A DNA stretch of 64,000 nt from JACMLD01 sp047602295 (GCA_047602295.1 JASGHP010000001.1:6324001-6388000); one strand, 5' to 3'; shown: positions 1 to 9,848, numbered from the stretch's first letter. The notes: a model not told the origin generated them from the sequence alone. Numbers and translations: made by a program.

Positions 1-1643
1 CTCAAAACAAAGGCGGTGTTGCCACTCCAACAGGTATTTTAAGGACATTAAATCGCACCAATACTATTTGGGACCACACAGCTATAGTAAGTTTCAATCA
101 CAATCTTGGCAGCAACTTTAGCATTAACGCTGATGCCGGTGGAAACGTAAGAAAAGATTTGTACGATCAAACCGGTATGACCAGCACTCAACAACTGGTA
201 TACGGAGTAATGAATCATGCAAACTTTATTTCACATACTACTACCAGTGAAAACGGAATAACATCACTTATAGATAAAGGAGAAACACTTGGTTTGGGTG
301 CATTTGCTACGGGAACATTAGCATATAAAGACTATGCATATTTAACAGTAGGTGGACGCAATAGCTGGAAATCTACAGTAGAAGAAAATAACCGGAGTAT
401 TTTTTACCCAAATGTGGCTTTATCTTATATTCCTACATCTGCAATTCCTGCATTACAGAATAACAAGAATATAAATTACCTGAAAGTAAGGATTGGTTAT
501 TCTACCAGCGCAAACTTCCCCTCACCTTATCAAACAAGAACATCATTGAATGTTGTTTCTAAATATTTTGTTACTGCAAGTGGCAATTCTGTAAACATCA
601 ATTCTATTCCCAATCTGCTTCCCAATGCCAATTTGAAACCAGAATTGTTGAAAGAAACAGAAGCAGGTATAGAAGGTAAGTTCTTCAACAATAAGATCTC
701 GCTTGACTTCACTATGTACAGACGAGTAGCAAATGACCAGATATTGAGAAGAGATTTGGACCCAGGTACAGGTTATACTGCTCAACAAATCAATGCAGGT
801 ACAGTAACAAATAAAGGTATTGAAGTACAGTTAGGCGTTGTTGCATTTGAAAACAAAGATTGGAAATGGGAATTAACAGGTTTATATACCATCAACAAGA
901 GTCTTGTATCTAATATACCAGATTACCTGCCACAGGTTAACACCGCTGGTTATTCAAATGAAGGAACTTTTGCAAAAAATGGTTATGCATTGGGTGTAAT
1001 TATGTCAAACTATTTTCAAAAAGATCCTAAAACAGGATTACGCCTGGTGGGAACAGATGGCAACTACATCAATTCAAATGATATTGGTGTAATTGGAGAT
1101 CCCAACTCATTGTACAAATTAACAGGCATTAGCTCATTAAGCTATAAGTCTTTCAACTTTAGAATGCAATGGGATTATACACAAGGCGGTGAAATGTTTT
1201 CAGGAACCGCAGGCGCCCTTCTTGGACGTGGTGTAACAAAAGATACTCAGTTTGACAGGCAGGCTTCATATATATTACCGGGCGTTTTAGAAAATGGACA
1301 GCCTAACAATATCCAGATATCTTCTTCGCAAGCTTATTATGGAAACAGTATTACAAATGGCGCAGCAGATGAGTCTGCCATATTTGATGCAACATGCGTA
1401 AGATTAAGGGAAGCATCATTGTCTTACAGCTTACCTACAAAACTGCTATCTAAAATGCCATTTGGCTCTGTATCAATTAGTCTTTCAGGAAGCAATCTCT
1501 GGTATTATGCTCCCAATTTTCCAAAGTATATACACTTCGATCCTGAAGCTTCAGGTTTGGGCGTAAGCAATGGCAGGGGACTTGAATTTTTGTCTGGACC
1601 TTCTGCACGCCGTATGGGTGCTAGCATCAGAGTAACTTTCTAA
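1..1643 (+). CDS. SusC/RagA-type TonB-dependent outer-membrane receptor, C-terminal part (5' end outside window)
   Basis: The reading frame is open from base 3 to the stop at 1643, about 546 residues, so the gene starts before the window. The visible part is beta-barrel sequence: alternating aromatic strands, a YTINKSLVSNIP-like barrel turn, and the typical SusC ending with a PSARRMGASIRVTF terminal strand that finishes in Phe. SusC proteins import oligosaccharides or peptides across the outer membrane together with a SusD lid, powered by TonB. The next gene, 19 bp downstream, is SusD-like, which confirms the pairing. The plug domain, TonB box and carboxypeptidase-regulatory domain are not visible, and the substrate cannot be told from the barrel. 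Confidence 0.93.
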   Translation, partial: QNKGGVATPTGILRTLNRTNTIWDHTAIVSFNHNLGSNFSINADAGGNVRKDLYDQTGMTSTQQLVYGVMNHANFISHTTTSENGITSLIDKGETLGLGAFATGTLAYKDYAYLTVGGRNSWKSTVEENNRSIFYPNVALSYIPTSAIPALQNNKNINYLKVRIGYSTSANFPSPYQTRTSLNVVSKYFVTASGNSVNINSIPNLLPNANLKPELLKETEAGIEGKFFNNKISLDFTMYRRVANDQILRRDLDPGTGYTAQQINAGTVTNKGIEVQLGVVAFENKDWKWELTGLYTINKSLVSNIPDYLPQVNTAGYSNEGTFAKNGYALGVIMSNYFQKDPKTGLRLVGTDGNYINSNDIGVIGDPNSLYKLTGISSLSYKSFNFRMQWDYTQGGEMFSGTAGALLGRGVTKDTQFDRQASYILPGVLENGQPNNIQISSSQAYYGNSITNGAADESAIFDATCVRLREASLSYSLPTKLLSKMPFGSVSISLSGSNLWYYAPNFPKYIHFDPEASGLGVSNGRGLEFLSGPSARRMGASIRVTF

Positions 1644-1662
1644 AACCATTAAAAAACTAATT

Positions 1663-3375
1663 ATGAAGTACAAAAAAATATTACAAGGAATACTTGGAAT
1701 GCTGCTAATAGCAGTTATTTCATCCTCCTGTAAAAAAACTTTTGATAACCTGTTGAATAATCCTAACTATCCCAGTCCTTCTACAGCGGATGTGGATTTA
1801 TACCTTAACGTAGTACAGGTAGATTTTAATGATTTCTGGAACAGGCAGGCTGACATTGGCGGGCAACTAAGCCGTCAGCAACATTGGACCGGGCCTTTTT
1901 ACAGAAATGGCTATACACCTGCCAGCTTTGATGCGGCATGGACATTAGCATACGCAAGCGTATTCACTAATGCAAATGCATTGATACCGCTAGCCCAAAG
2001 CCAGAGAAAATATCTTCAGTCTGGTATTGCAAGAACATTAAAAGCATTCACGCTTGGCACACTGGTAGATAATTTTGGGGATGTTCCTTATTCTGAAGCT
2101 ACATTAGGTAGCGATAATACCATTCCTAAAGTGGATGCTGGTGCCACATCATATGCAGCTGTACAGACATTGCTCGACAGCGCCATTGCAGATTTTGGAA
2201 AATCTAATTCAGCGACATTTAACGGAATGGATTTGTTTTACAATGGGTCTAAAGCTAACTGGATCAAATTTGCAAAAACATTGAAGTTTAAATTCTATAT
2301 GCAGGCACGGCTTGTTGACAACAGTGCAACGGCTAAAATACAAGCGCTGCTTACAGAAAATAACCTCATCACGGACCCTTCACAGGATTTTGTGTTTAAG
2401 TACGGAACATCCATTACATCTCCAGATACCAGGAACCCGCATTATGCTACTGATTATACCAATAATGGCAATGGAGATTACTTGTCTAATTATTTTATGT
2501 GGTTAGTTACCACTCAAAAATATGGAGGCATTGTAAACCTAACAGGAGATCCAAGAACACGATATTATTTTTACAGGCAAGTGGGCGATTATAAATGGGC
2601 TACTTCTTCTACCTGTCCGTGTTTTGCTAAATCTCAATTTGGCTCCTCCAGTTTCCCTTCATGGTATCCAAGCGTTCCGGATAAAACACCTTACTGTACT
2701 GTAGGCAAGGGTTATCATGGCAGGGATCATGGAGATAACAGCGGTGCGCCACCAGATGGCAGCTATACAACGGCATGGGGCGTATACCCTGCCGGTGGTC
2801 AGTTTGATGCTAATCAGTATGCACAGGTTTCTTTGAGTATGGGTGGACAAGGAGCTGGTGTAAACCCCATCTGGCTTTCTTCTTTTACTTCATTCCTTAA
2901 AGCAGAAGCTGCTCTTACATTGGGCATTACAAGTGCCGGTACGCCAAAAGCTTTAATGATGAGTGGAATAAATGCTTCTATTACCAAAGTATTGGCATTT
3001 CCAGCAACAGTTGGTGTTACACCAGATCCAGCTTATGTGCCAACGTCTACACAAATCACCAACTATACTAACCTGGTATCAAACAATTATGATACGGCTA
3101 CTACCAACGATTCCAGGTTGAATATAATTATGTCTGAGTATTATATCGCTCTCTGGGGAAATGGTATTGAATCCTATAATAATTTCAGAAGAACTGGCAA
3201 GCCCGCAAATGCGCAGATAGCGGTGGCAGTATCTAATCCTGGTTTCTTTATGCGCTCTTTTTTCTATCCATCAGTATTTGTAAACAGAAACTCAAATGCG
3301 CCTGCACAGAAAGATCCAGGCAACGCAGTACAAAAAGTTTTCTGGGATAACAACCCTGATAATTTCATCAAATAA
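1663..3375 (+). CDS. SusD/RagB-family nutrient-binding outer-membrane lipoprotein
   Basis: This 570-residue protein starts with a basic-hydrophobic signal and a lipobox ending at Cys23 (ISSSCKK), so it is a surface or outer-membrane lipoprotein. The helical body with TPR-like packing and the ending with conserved FFYPSVFVNRN and KVFWDNNP segments fit the SusD-like_2 branch of SusD/RagB. It would sit as a lid on the SusC barrel encoded just upstream and capture ligand. The two genes are 19 bp apart, and a third lipoprotein gene follows after 17 bp, so all three are probably one transcript ending at the terminator near 4328-4360. The substrate is unknown: no polysaccharide-degrading enzyme lies directly beside it. 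Confidence 0.92.
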   Translation: MKYKKILQGILGMLLIAVISSSCKKTFDNLLNNPNYPSPSTADVDLYLNVVQVDFNDFWNRQADIGGQLSRQQHWTGPFYRNGYTPASFDAAWTLAYASVFTNANALIPLAQSQRKYLQSGIARTLKAFTLGTLVDNFGDVPYSEATLGSDNTIPKVDAGATSYAAVQTLLDSAIADFGKSNSATFNGMDLFYNGSKANWIKFAKTLKFKFYMQARLVDNSATAKIQALLTENNLITDPSQDFVFKYGTSITSPDTRNPHYATDYTNNGNGDYLSNYFMWLVTTQKYGGIVNLTGDPRTRYYFYRQVGDYKWATSSTCPCFAKSQFGSSSFPSWYPSVPDKTPYCTVGKGYHGRDHGDNSGAPPDGSYTTAWGVYPAGGQFDANQYAQVSLSMGGQGAGVNPIWLSSFTSFLKAEAALTLGITSAGTPKALMMSGINASITKVLAFPATVGVTPDPAYVPTSTQITNYTNLVSNNYDTATTNDSRLNIIMSEYYIALWGNGIESYNNFRRTGKPANAQIAVAVSNPGFFMRSFFYPSVFVNRNSNAPAQKDPGNAVQKVFWDNNPDNFIK

Positions 3376-3392
3376 TTTTAAAAAAAGAAACT

Positions 3393-4307
3393 ATGAAGAA
3401 ATTACTCATTATAATACTTGCAGTCTGCGCAGCTTTTGCCGCGTTGAACTCCTGCAAAAAGACGGGTGGCACCGTTAACCCGCTTACAGATGTAAACAAC
3501 TTAGGCATTGGTTCTTACCTGGTTATTGATAGTGCTATTGGTGATTACCTGGTAACCTCCAACAGTGCTTCCAAAGTAGGCATTATAGTTCATCAATATC
3601 CTTTAGGTGAAACAGTTGATCATATTCAGGTAGTGGCAAATCTTGGTACGTCGCCAGACAGCACAACATGGAAGCTGGTAAAATCAGTTCCTTATACTGC
3701 CGGCTCCAAAGTAACGCTCACCGTAACACCTACAGAGCTGGCAACAGCTTTTGGCACAAGTGCTTCGGGATTAGTACCGGGCTCTGACTATACTTTTTTT
3801 ACAAGGGCAGTTACTAAAAGCGGTAAAATTTTTGACATCAACAATGCTGGTGATAATGGTGGCGGTGGTTTAATTACCGGCCCGGCTTACGCATCAGGAT
3901 TTTCATTTGGAACTACAATAGTTTGCCCCTTTACAGGTGGAATGGCAGGAAAATATGCAGTAAAAAAAGACGATTTGCAAAATTGGAACGTGGGGGATTC
4001 CGTGGTAGTTACTGATGGGCCAGGTGCAAATCAAATTAATTTGTCGCAGGTTTGGCCAAACCCTGCTAACGCAAGCAATCCGGGAACACTCGTTAATCCG
4101 CTTATCGTAAAAGTTGATGCTGCAACAGGCGCAGCTACTGTACCTAATGTTGATTTTGGCCATTACACCGCAAATGGTGGCTATACAGCATCTACTACAG
4201 ACGGTTCCGGCTATGTATTTTCATGTTCTAAATTAATCTCCTTAACAATTGAGCTTTCTTTTGACGGTGTAGACCAGGGAGCATATAAACTGGTTCTACA
4301 ACGATAA
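3393..4307 (+). CDS. Lipoprotein of unknown function, third gene of the SusCD operon
   Basis: A 304-residue protein with a signal peptide and lipobox ending at Cys21 (ALNSCKK). The mature part is rich in Gly, Thr and Ser and looks like one or two beta-sandwich domains. A fibronectin-like stretch lies around residues 55-150, and the ending LSFDGVDQGAYKLVLQR resembles the last strand of such a domain. It lies 17 bp after the SusD gene and immediately before a strong hairpin terminator, so it is the last gene of the operon. Third-position lipoproteins in SusCD loci are often surface glycan-binding proteins, and that is the best guess here. I recognise no specific family. Confidence 0.75.
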   Translation: MKKLLIIILAVCAAFAALNSCKKTGGTVNPLTDVNNLGIGSYLVIDSAIGDYLVTSNSASKVGIIVHQYPLGETVDHIQVVANLGTSPDSTTWKLVKSVPYTAGSKVTLTVTPTELATAFGTSASGLVPGSDYTFFTRAVTKSGKIFDINNAGDNGGGGLITGPAYASGFSFGTTIVCPFTGGMAGKYAVKKDDLQNWNVGDSVVVTDGPGANQINLSQVWPNPANASNPGTLVNPLIVKVDAATGAATVPNVDFGHYTANGGYTASTTDGSGYVFSCSKLISLTIELSFDGVDQGAYKLVLQR

Positions 4308-4327
4308 TTACTCTCATTCATTTTAAT

Positions 4328-4360
4328 AAAAACGCCCGGTATAGTCCGGGCGTTTTTATT
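4328..4360 (+). terminator. Rho-independent terminator of the SusCD operon
   Basis: A perfect GC stem CGCCCGG / CCGGGCG (4333-4339 with 4346-4352) with a 6-nt loop is extended by A5/T5 pairing and followed by a T run. It lies 21 bp after the stop at 4307. The A-rich 5' side means it could also work on the minus strand. Confidence 0.92.
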
Positions 4361-4545
4361 AGCTCGCAGTCATAATTTATTAAAGCAAGACACCAAAGTA
4401 GTGGTGCTATCACTTTCACTGAATACTGAATAAAGAAGAATAATTTATCGCTTGAAGTTTTTAAAATAGAAGAGCAAATGCCTATTCAATTGCGCTACAT
4501 TATCCTATAACTATATAAGAAAACAACCGGAGGGTAATAAATAAA

Positions 4546-5262
4546 TCACCAGTCTTTTTCTGGCTTATTAGGCTGCGGATTGCCTTTCTGCATTTTTTGC
4601 TGAATCTCTTTTTCTTTTTGCTCAAGTGCTTTCAGTAATTGTTCTACCTGCTGTTTATTTAGTTTGCTCTGCTGTTGTTGTGGCTTGGGTTCATCTTTTT
4701 GTTTTTGATCCTGTTGCTTTTTATCTTTTTTGTCTTTGTCCTCATTTTGTTTTTGCTGCTGCTGTTTCTTTAATTCCATTAAAGCTTTCTGCAGATTTTC
4801 TCTTGCGTCGTTGTCATTTGCATCCAGCTTTAAAGATTCCTTCCACGCATCTATACTCTCTTGCAGTTTTTGTTGTTTGCTAAGTGCAACACCTTTATTG
4901 TAAAAAGCTTTTTCACGCAAAGGCTGTTCTTTGGAATTTTCTATCGTATTATCATATGCCTTTACAGCATCCTCGGGTTTATTGGCTTTAAATTGTGCAT
5001 TGCCGCTATTATAATTAGCTGTGGCATTTTTTGGATCTGTTACCAATGCCTTGCCATATTCCTGCAAAGAAGCCTCGTAGCTTTTTTGTTTATACAGTTC
5101 ATTGCCTTTATGTATAGCCGCTTCAGGTTTTTGTGCCATCACAAAACCGCCGCTGCAAATAAAGATTATTATGATAAAATGCTGTTTCAGGCTATTACTG
5201 CTTTTCGTTCGGGAATGGCTGTTTCCACCAATAAAAATAACAATGCCAATGCTAAAAACCAT
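4546..5262 (-). CDS. batC: BatC-like tetratricopeptide-repeat protein
   Basis: About three TPR motifs cover residues 50-160 of the longest reading frame, for example GNELYKQKSYEASLQEYGKA. A Gln/Lys-rich coiled tail (residues 165-238, KKQQQQKQNEDKDKKDKK) follows. This matches BatC of the Bacteroides aerotolerance (bat) operon, a periplasmic partner of the BatA/BatB membrane VWA proteins. The start is uncertain. The ATG at 5262 would overlap batB by 76 bp. A signal-peptide-like segment ending VMAQ begins only around codon 27, where no ATG is present, and the next ATG is near 5139. The upstream neighbour is the BatB-like gene, but no batD or batE follows: the next feature is the SusCD terminator. 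Confidence 0.8.
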   Translation of the reverse strand: MVFSIGIVIFIGGNSHSRTKSSNSLKQHFIIIIFICSGGFVMAQKPEAAIHKGNELYKQKSYEASLQEYGKALVTDPKNATANYNSGNAQFKANKPEDAVKAYDNTIENSKEQPLREKAFYNKGVALSKQQKLQESIDAWKESLKLDANDNDARENLQKALMELKKQQQQKQNEDKDKKDKKQQDQKQKDEPKPQQQQSKLNKQQVEQLLKALEQKEKEIQQKMQKGNPQPNKPEKDW

Positions 5263-6188
5263 TGGAAATAGCTCTTATAATCTGTAAAAGATTTATCGCC
5301 AATCGCTTTTTGTTCTATCGTAGCCAACTGCGCATTTATTTTTGCAGCAGCATCATTTGCATCATCCAGCCGAAGATAAATACCATTGGTGTTTTGCGCC
5401 AGTTGCTGCAATTCTCCTTCATTTAATTTTGTGATGATGGTATTACCTTGTGCGTCTTTTCTTGCTTCGTTGGTGTTATAGTCTATAATCGGTGAGCCTT
5501 CTGGAGAACCAATGCCTACTGTATTAATCATTACACCGTTTTGCGATAAAGATTTTGCCATTTGCAATGCTTCCGGATCATGATCTTCTCCATCTGATAT
5601 AAGCACTATAGATTTAAACTTTCTATCCTTGCTATTGAAACCACTATTTGCAATCTTCAATGCCTCACCAATTACCGTTCCCTGCACTGGCACAGCATCT
5701 GGTCCGGCATTTTGTATATACATCTTAGCCGCACTGTGGTCTGTTGTAAGTGGCATTTGCATATACGCACGCCCTGCAAACAATACCAGGCCAATGCGGT
5801 CATTGTCCATTTTGTCCATCAGTTTTGTTACCAGTTGCTTGGCTCTTTCCAAGCGGGTTGGTTTTATGTCTTCTGCCAGCATGCTATTGCTAACATCCAA
5901 CGCTACCATTACATCTACGCCTTTACGGTTTACATTATCGGTAGCACCCGGCTTTTGCAAATTAGCCGAAGCAATTACTATTAACGCAAATGCTGCTGCT
6001 ACTAAAACAAACTTTATAAGAAATTTTGTGGATGAATAATTTTTTACCAGCGATGCTACCAAAGCAGGATCGCCAATTTTCTTTTGTGTAATTTTTTTCC
6101 ATCGCAATAGCCATAAAAACAGCACTAGCAGCAAGGGCAATGCAGCCAGGCCAAGCAGGAATTGTATATGTTCGAAACGGAAGTTCAA
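5187..6188 (-). CDS. batB: BatB-like membrane protein with a von Willebrand factor A domain
   Basis: The protein has two N-terminal membrane segments, then a VWA domain and a C-terminal membrane helix (FQWFLALALLFLLVE). The VWA domain carries an intact MIDAS metal site: DVSNS, then a Thr in PLTTDHS, then SDGEDHD. This is the BatA/BatB architecture, in which the domain faces the periplasm. I chose the TTG at 6188 because the family normally starts at a sequence like NFRFEHIQFLLGL. An ATG at 6254 would add 22 residues unlike the family. The stop overlaps the start region of the TPR gene, so the two are translationally linked. MoxR, DUF58 and BatA, usually upstream, are absent: a beta-lactamase gene lies there instead. 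Confidence 0.85.
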   Translation of the reverse strand: MNFRFEHIQFLLGLAALPLLLVLFLWLLRWKKITQKKIGDPALVASLVKNYSSTKFLIKFVLVAAAFALIVIASANLQKPGATDNVNRKGVDVMVALDVSNSMLAEDIKPTRLERAKQLVTKLMDKMDNDRIGLVLFAGRAYMQMPLTTDHSAAKMYIQNAGPDAVPVQGTVIGEALKIANSGFNSKDRKFKSIVLISDGEDHDPEALQMAKSLSQNGVMINTVGIGSPEGSPIIDYNTNEARKDAQGNTIITKLNEGELQQLAQNTNGIYLRLDDANDAAAKINAQLATIEQKAIGDKSFTDYKSYFQWFLALALLFLLVETAIPERKAVIA

Positions 6189-6337
6189 TTTTATCTGGTA
6201 ACAGGTTTGTAAGCCGGTGAAATTACGGGGTTGGTACTGAAAAAAGCATACCAATCTAAATTTTAAGATTATTTATGTACAAAATTGTTTGCTTTAGCAA
6301 TACTGTGTTTGCCCATATATTAGCCCTACAAAAAAAA

Positions 6338-7180
6338 TTATTTTTTCCCGTTGAAAAATCCCTTCTCTGCCAATATTTTTTTCAGCATGGCAAGGCGGCC
6401 ATTTTTGAGATCAAATGAAGGGTTGTTTGTTATTATTTGCAAAACGAAAAAATACGGATGCTTATTTTCTTCTTCCCAACCTACTATCCAACCAATACGG
6501 CTACCCGATGGCAAAATGCCAGTACCTGTTTTATAGCTCAACTTATAATTGGCGTTGTCTTCCCACAGCATTACATTTTTTACGGTTTGCTGAGTGCTTT
6601 TAAAAAATGGCAATTGCTCAAAATATAATTTCTTTACCAATCCCAGTTCTTCGTCTGCTGTAATTTTTAGCGAGTTGTCTAACCAGAACATGTCTATATT
6701 ATCGGCAATTTTAAATTTTCCATACCGTTGTCCATAACCTAAAGTATCCAGCCAATGCTGCATGGTGTCTTTACCTATGCGCCTGGCAACTTCCTGGTAA
6801 TAAGGCACGGCAGATGCTTTAAATGCCTCCTTCATAGTAAGGTCTTTATTCCACGCGAAAGCAGTATCACCCGGGCCATAGAAGCGGATATTGCCATCCC
6901 ATTTTATCACCATGTTTTCGTTGGTAATGCGTCCGGTTTGCAATCCAATTAAAGAGTTTACAATTTTAAAAGTAGAAGCCGGCAGGTAAGCACTGTCTTT
7001 AAATGCAGGAAGATTATAAATGGTAAACTCCCCCTGGCCGTTGTCAAACAAACCGAAGCAACCAGTTACACCAGCGCTATCAAAATATTTTTTTACGCTA
7101 TCATCTTCTGTAACGTTATTAGAATGGCAGGAAGAGAGAAACAATACGGCGGTAAGAATATAAAAAATGTTGCGGCGCAT
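6338..7180 (-). CDS. Class D (OXA-type) beta-lactamase-like lipoprotein
   Basis: With the ATG at 7180 the protein has 280 residues, a signal peptide and a lipobox LSSC, so it should be membrane-anchored. Class D motifs are present in order: STFK (nucleophile Ser69 and Lys72), SAV (Ser123), YGQ around 149-151 in place of the classic YGN, the FWLDNSLKI segment, and KTG (Lys217). The family hydrolyses beta-lactams by an acyl-enzyme with carbamylated Lys. All catalytic residues are kept, so it may be active. The alternative is a BlaR-like sensor domain, but no membrane protease domain is fused. Minus-strand gene upstream of batB, 149 bp apart. Confidence 0.9.
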   Translation of the reverse strand: MRRNIFYILTAVLFLSSCHSNNVTEDDSVKKYFDSAGVTGCFGLFDNGQGEFTIYNLPAFKDSAYLPASTFKIVNSLIGLQTGRITNENMVIKWDGNIRFYGPGDTAFAWNKDLTMKEAFKASAVPYYQEVARRIGKDTMQHWLDTLGYGQRYGKFKIADNIDMFWLDNSLKITADEELGLVKKLYFEQLPFFKSTQQTVKNVMLWEDNANYKLSYKTGTGILPSGSRIGWIVGWEEENKHPYFFVLQIITNNPSFDLKNGRLAMLKKILAEKGFFNGKK

Positions 7181-7303
7181 TATAGAAATTTCCGCAAAGG
7201 TAAAGGGCAACCAGCATTGTTACGCAACCGGCTGAATAATCTGAAGAAAATATCAGCACCTGTTATAACAACACCAGTAGCCCTTCACAAAAATATCTTT
7301 AGC

Positions 7304-8074
7304 TTAAAATTTAACGCCCAGCGACAAGCCAGTTCTGATACCACCCCATGGACCGTCCAGTTTTACATTGGCACCATTGGCATTTACAGTAATTGTTTTA
7401 TTAGATAGCGGAACATTTATATCCTCCAGATTTTTGCGCAGCTCATCTTGCTGTATAGGCGTTAAAGCAACACTGGATACGCCATTAAAATCGCCGTTTC
7501 CGGCTCCATAATGCGGCCCAAACATCCACCAGTCGAGGCACACATGTTTGCCTAAAGGCCATTGTGCACCAAACATTAGCCCAACGCTGTTGCCACTCAT
7601 TTTTCCTGAAACATTCAGGCTATGTGTATCATCATAATCAACAGCAATATTATTAACTGTAAAACTTGCATAGCGATAAAACAGCGCCATATAAAACCCT
7701 CTGCCATAGCCACGGCCAAGGTAAAGCCTGGCTTCAGGTGTAATGGCATAATTTCCCATCTCCAGCGTTTTAATTGTCTTTTTAGCATCTTCATCATCGC
7801 CAAAAGAATTGGAGATACTGTTTGCAAAAGGAAGTGTACCGGTAGGCATAAACCTGTAAGACGCTGCTATTGAAAAGCGCTTGCTCAATATTCTTTCGTA
7901 TTGAAAGGAGTAATTTTTTAAAGCAAGCCCCATCAGGTTTACCTTAATAAAATTCATCTGATGCCTTTCTTCTACTTTTTCATTTTTTCTTTTTTCTTCG
8001 GCATTGCCCTGTGCATTTATACGGATAGCTGCAGATAACAATAATACAAATGCAAAAAAGTATTTTTTCTTCAT
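7304..8074 (-). CDS. Predicted outer-membrane beta-barrel protein, DUF3575-like
   Basis: Starting at the ATG at 8074 the protein has 256 residues, a signal peptide (MKKKYFFAFVLLLSAAIRINAQ) and a charged linker. Then come amphipathic strands such as NYSFQYERILSKRFSIAASY and a C-terminal strand ending in Phe (TGLSLGVKF), as expected for a small outer-membrane barrel. The pattern of an LNFMKVNLxxLxLKNYSxQYER-type opening is frequent in Bacteroidota DUF3575-like proteins. The function is unknown. It stands alone between the beta-lactamase and trehalase genes on the same strand, with 123 bp and 181 bp gaps. Confidence 0.75.
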   Translation of the reverse strand: MKKKYFFAFVLLLSAAIRINAQGNAEEKRKNEKVEERHQMNFIKVNLMGLALKNYSFQYERILSKRFSIAASYRFMPTGTLPFANSISNSFGDDEDAKKTIKTLEMGNYAITPEARLYLGRGYGRGFYMALFYRYASFTVNNIAVDYDDTHSLNVSGKMSGNSVGLMFGAQWPLGKHVCLDWWMFGPHYGAGNGDFNGVSSVALTPIQQDELRKNLEDINVPLSNKTITVNANGANVKLDGPWGGIRTGLSLGVKF

Positions 8075-8255
8075 GAGGTTTAGGTTAACCAGGTTTAAGA
8101 ATAAAAACAATTCAAAAAAATGATTTGTACCCAAACGATGAGAATAGGAATTTATTGAGACAGATTATCAAATCTTATGAAAACCGAGAAGGAAAAACAA
8201 AACAACTAAGTGTTTGCACTAGTCTTAAACTTTCTTTAGTGAAAAAACATTACTC

Positions 8256-9848
8256 TTATTGCTGTGGCATACCGTATATGCTGACTAGTTTAAGGAAAAC
8301 ACCATTGGTCCATCCAAAACCATCCTGAGAAGGATATTCGCCGCCACCAGCTTCCAATTTATTGTCAACCACATTGTACTTCTCCATCAATTTACCTGTG
8401 CGATTAAACACCTCAAGGTTCAGTTTCAGCCAGCGTTCAGCAATATCACGAGCCAATTCTTTCTGCCCGCATTTATCAAAGCCCCAGATAGTCATCCATT
8501 GCAGTGGTGCCCAACCGTTAGGTGCATCCCATTGCTGACCGGTATTATTTTCCGTTGTTACAATGCCGCCTGCCTTCAACAATTTTGATTTTACTACTTC
8601 ACCCACATTGCGTGCAAGCAGGCTCATGTAATCTGTCTTTTCTGTAAAAAAACAAAAAGGATACATGCCGGCAGGCGTAACAACTATAGACTGCCTTTGC
8701 GTTGTAAAATTATAATCAGTATAAAAAGTAACAGATTTGTTCCAGCAATATTTGTCTATAGCCGCCAATCTTGCAGATGCTTTTTTACGATATAATGCTA
8801 CAGTACTGTCATTAGCGGTTACCAGCTTTGCTTTAGCAATTGTTAGCTCCAGTTTATACAGTAGACAGTTAAGGTCTACCGGAATGATATTAGTTGTTTG
8901 GATGCTGCTGATGTTTTTACCATCTGCAAACCATCGACTGCTAAAATCCCAGCCACTGGCAGCAGCAGCACGAAGATCACGGTTTAGTTTTTTTGCCCTG
9001 GCAGGATATTTTTCCGCCAGGGTTTGATCTTCATAGTAAGCTTCCTGCCTGGGAATGTCCAAATCATCCCAATAACGATTGAGCACACTGCCATCTTTTA
9101 ATTTTACAACAGACTTCTCTGCCTGCATTGGTTTCAACTTATCGCTGCCTTCCATCCAATACCTGTATTCTTTTTCCAGTTGCGGCAAATAAGTAGCGTA
9201 TACTGCATCACCTTTTACGGAAGCAAGCAATTCTACCATCAAACTAAAAAATGGGGGTTGTGATCTGCTGAGATAATAGCTCCTGTTTCCATTGGGTATA
9301 TGTCCAAAACTGTCTATCAGGAATGCAAAATTCTTTACCATATTTTCCATCATATCATTCTCGCCGCTTTCTTTTAAACCCAACATGGTAAAGTAACTGT
9401 CCCAATAATATATTTCCCTAAACCTTCCGCCGGGTACAATATACGGGTACGGCAATGGCAGTAATGAATTGCCGGAAGTATTAGCTACTGTATCTGCTTT
9501 TCTTTTCAGTACACTCCACAGGTTTTTAATATGCTGCTGTATGTCTTTTTCTTTGGTGATGTAATTCAATTGCGGGGTTACGGGTTGCTCAAAATTCTCT
9601 TCTGTAAATAATTTAATGGAAAATCTTATTGCGGGATTACTTATAATTTTCTGATATGCAGCCACAATTTCAGCGGGTGATTTTTTGGGTGTACAATCAA
9701 CAAAAGTTTTGCTGTCTGTAAAAACCCTGGCCATTTGAACATCGTGAAAAAAACGACCGTAAAGTTTGTCTGGTGTTGCAGGCGCTTGTGCGTGCAACAC
9801 TATTATAAAAAAAATACCTGCTAAAAGAAGAAGAATTGGCTTTCCCAT
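8256..9848 (-). CDS. treA: Periplasmic trehalase (glycoside hydrolase family 37)
   Basis: The 530-residue protein has a signal peptide ending around VLHAQA (residue 20). Both trehalase signatures are visible: PGGRFREIYYWDSY at residues 139-152 and QWDAPNGWAPLQW near the C-terminal third. GH37 trehalases hydrolyse alpha,alpha-trehalose to two glucose molecules by an inverting mechanism, and the length matches the family. The export signal places it in the periplasm. Together with the GH65 enzyme, glucokinase and GH63 enzyme further along, it suggests use of trehalose and related alpha-glucosides. A bidirectional hairpin (9876-9908) lies just upstream of the start. Confidence 0.96.
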   Translation of the reverse strand: MGKPILLLLAGIFFIIVLHAQAPATPDKLYGRFFHDVQMARVFTDSKTFVDCTPKKSPAEIVAAYQKIISNPAIRFSIKLFTEENFEQPVTPQLNYITKEKDIQQHIKNLWSVLKRKADTVANTSGNSLLPLPYPYIVPGGRFREIYYWDSYFTMLGLKESGENDMMENMVKNFAFLIDSFGHIPNGNRSYYLSRSQPPFFSLMVELLASVKGDAVYATYLPQLEKEYRYWMEGSDKLKPMQAEKSVVKLKDGSVLNRYWDDLDIPRQEAYYEDQTLAEKYPARAKKLNRDLRAAAASGWDFSSRWFADGKNISSIQTTNIIPVDLNCLLYKLELTIAKAKLVTANDSTVALYRKKASARLAAIDKYCWNKSVTFYTDYNFTTQRQSIVVTPAGMYPFCFFTEKTDYMSLLARNVGEVVKSKLLKAGGIVTTENNTGQQWDAPNGWAPLQWMTIWGFDKCGQKELARDIAERWLKLNLEVFNRTGKLMEKYNVVDNKLEAGGGEYPSQDGFGWTNGVFLKLVSIYGMPQQ

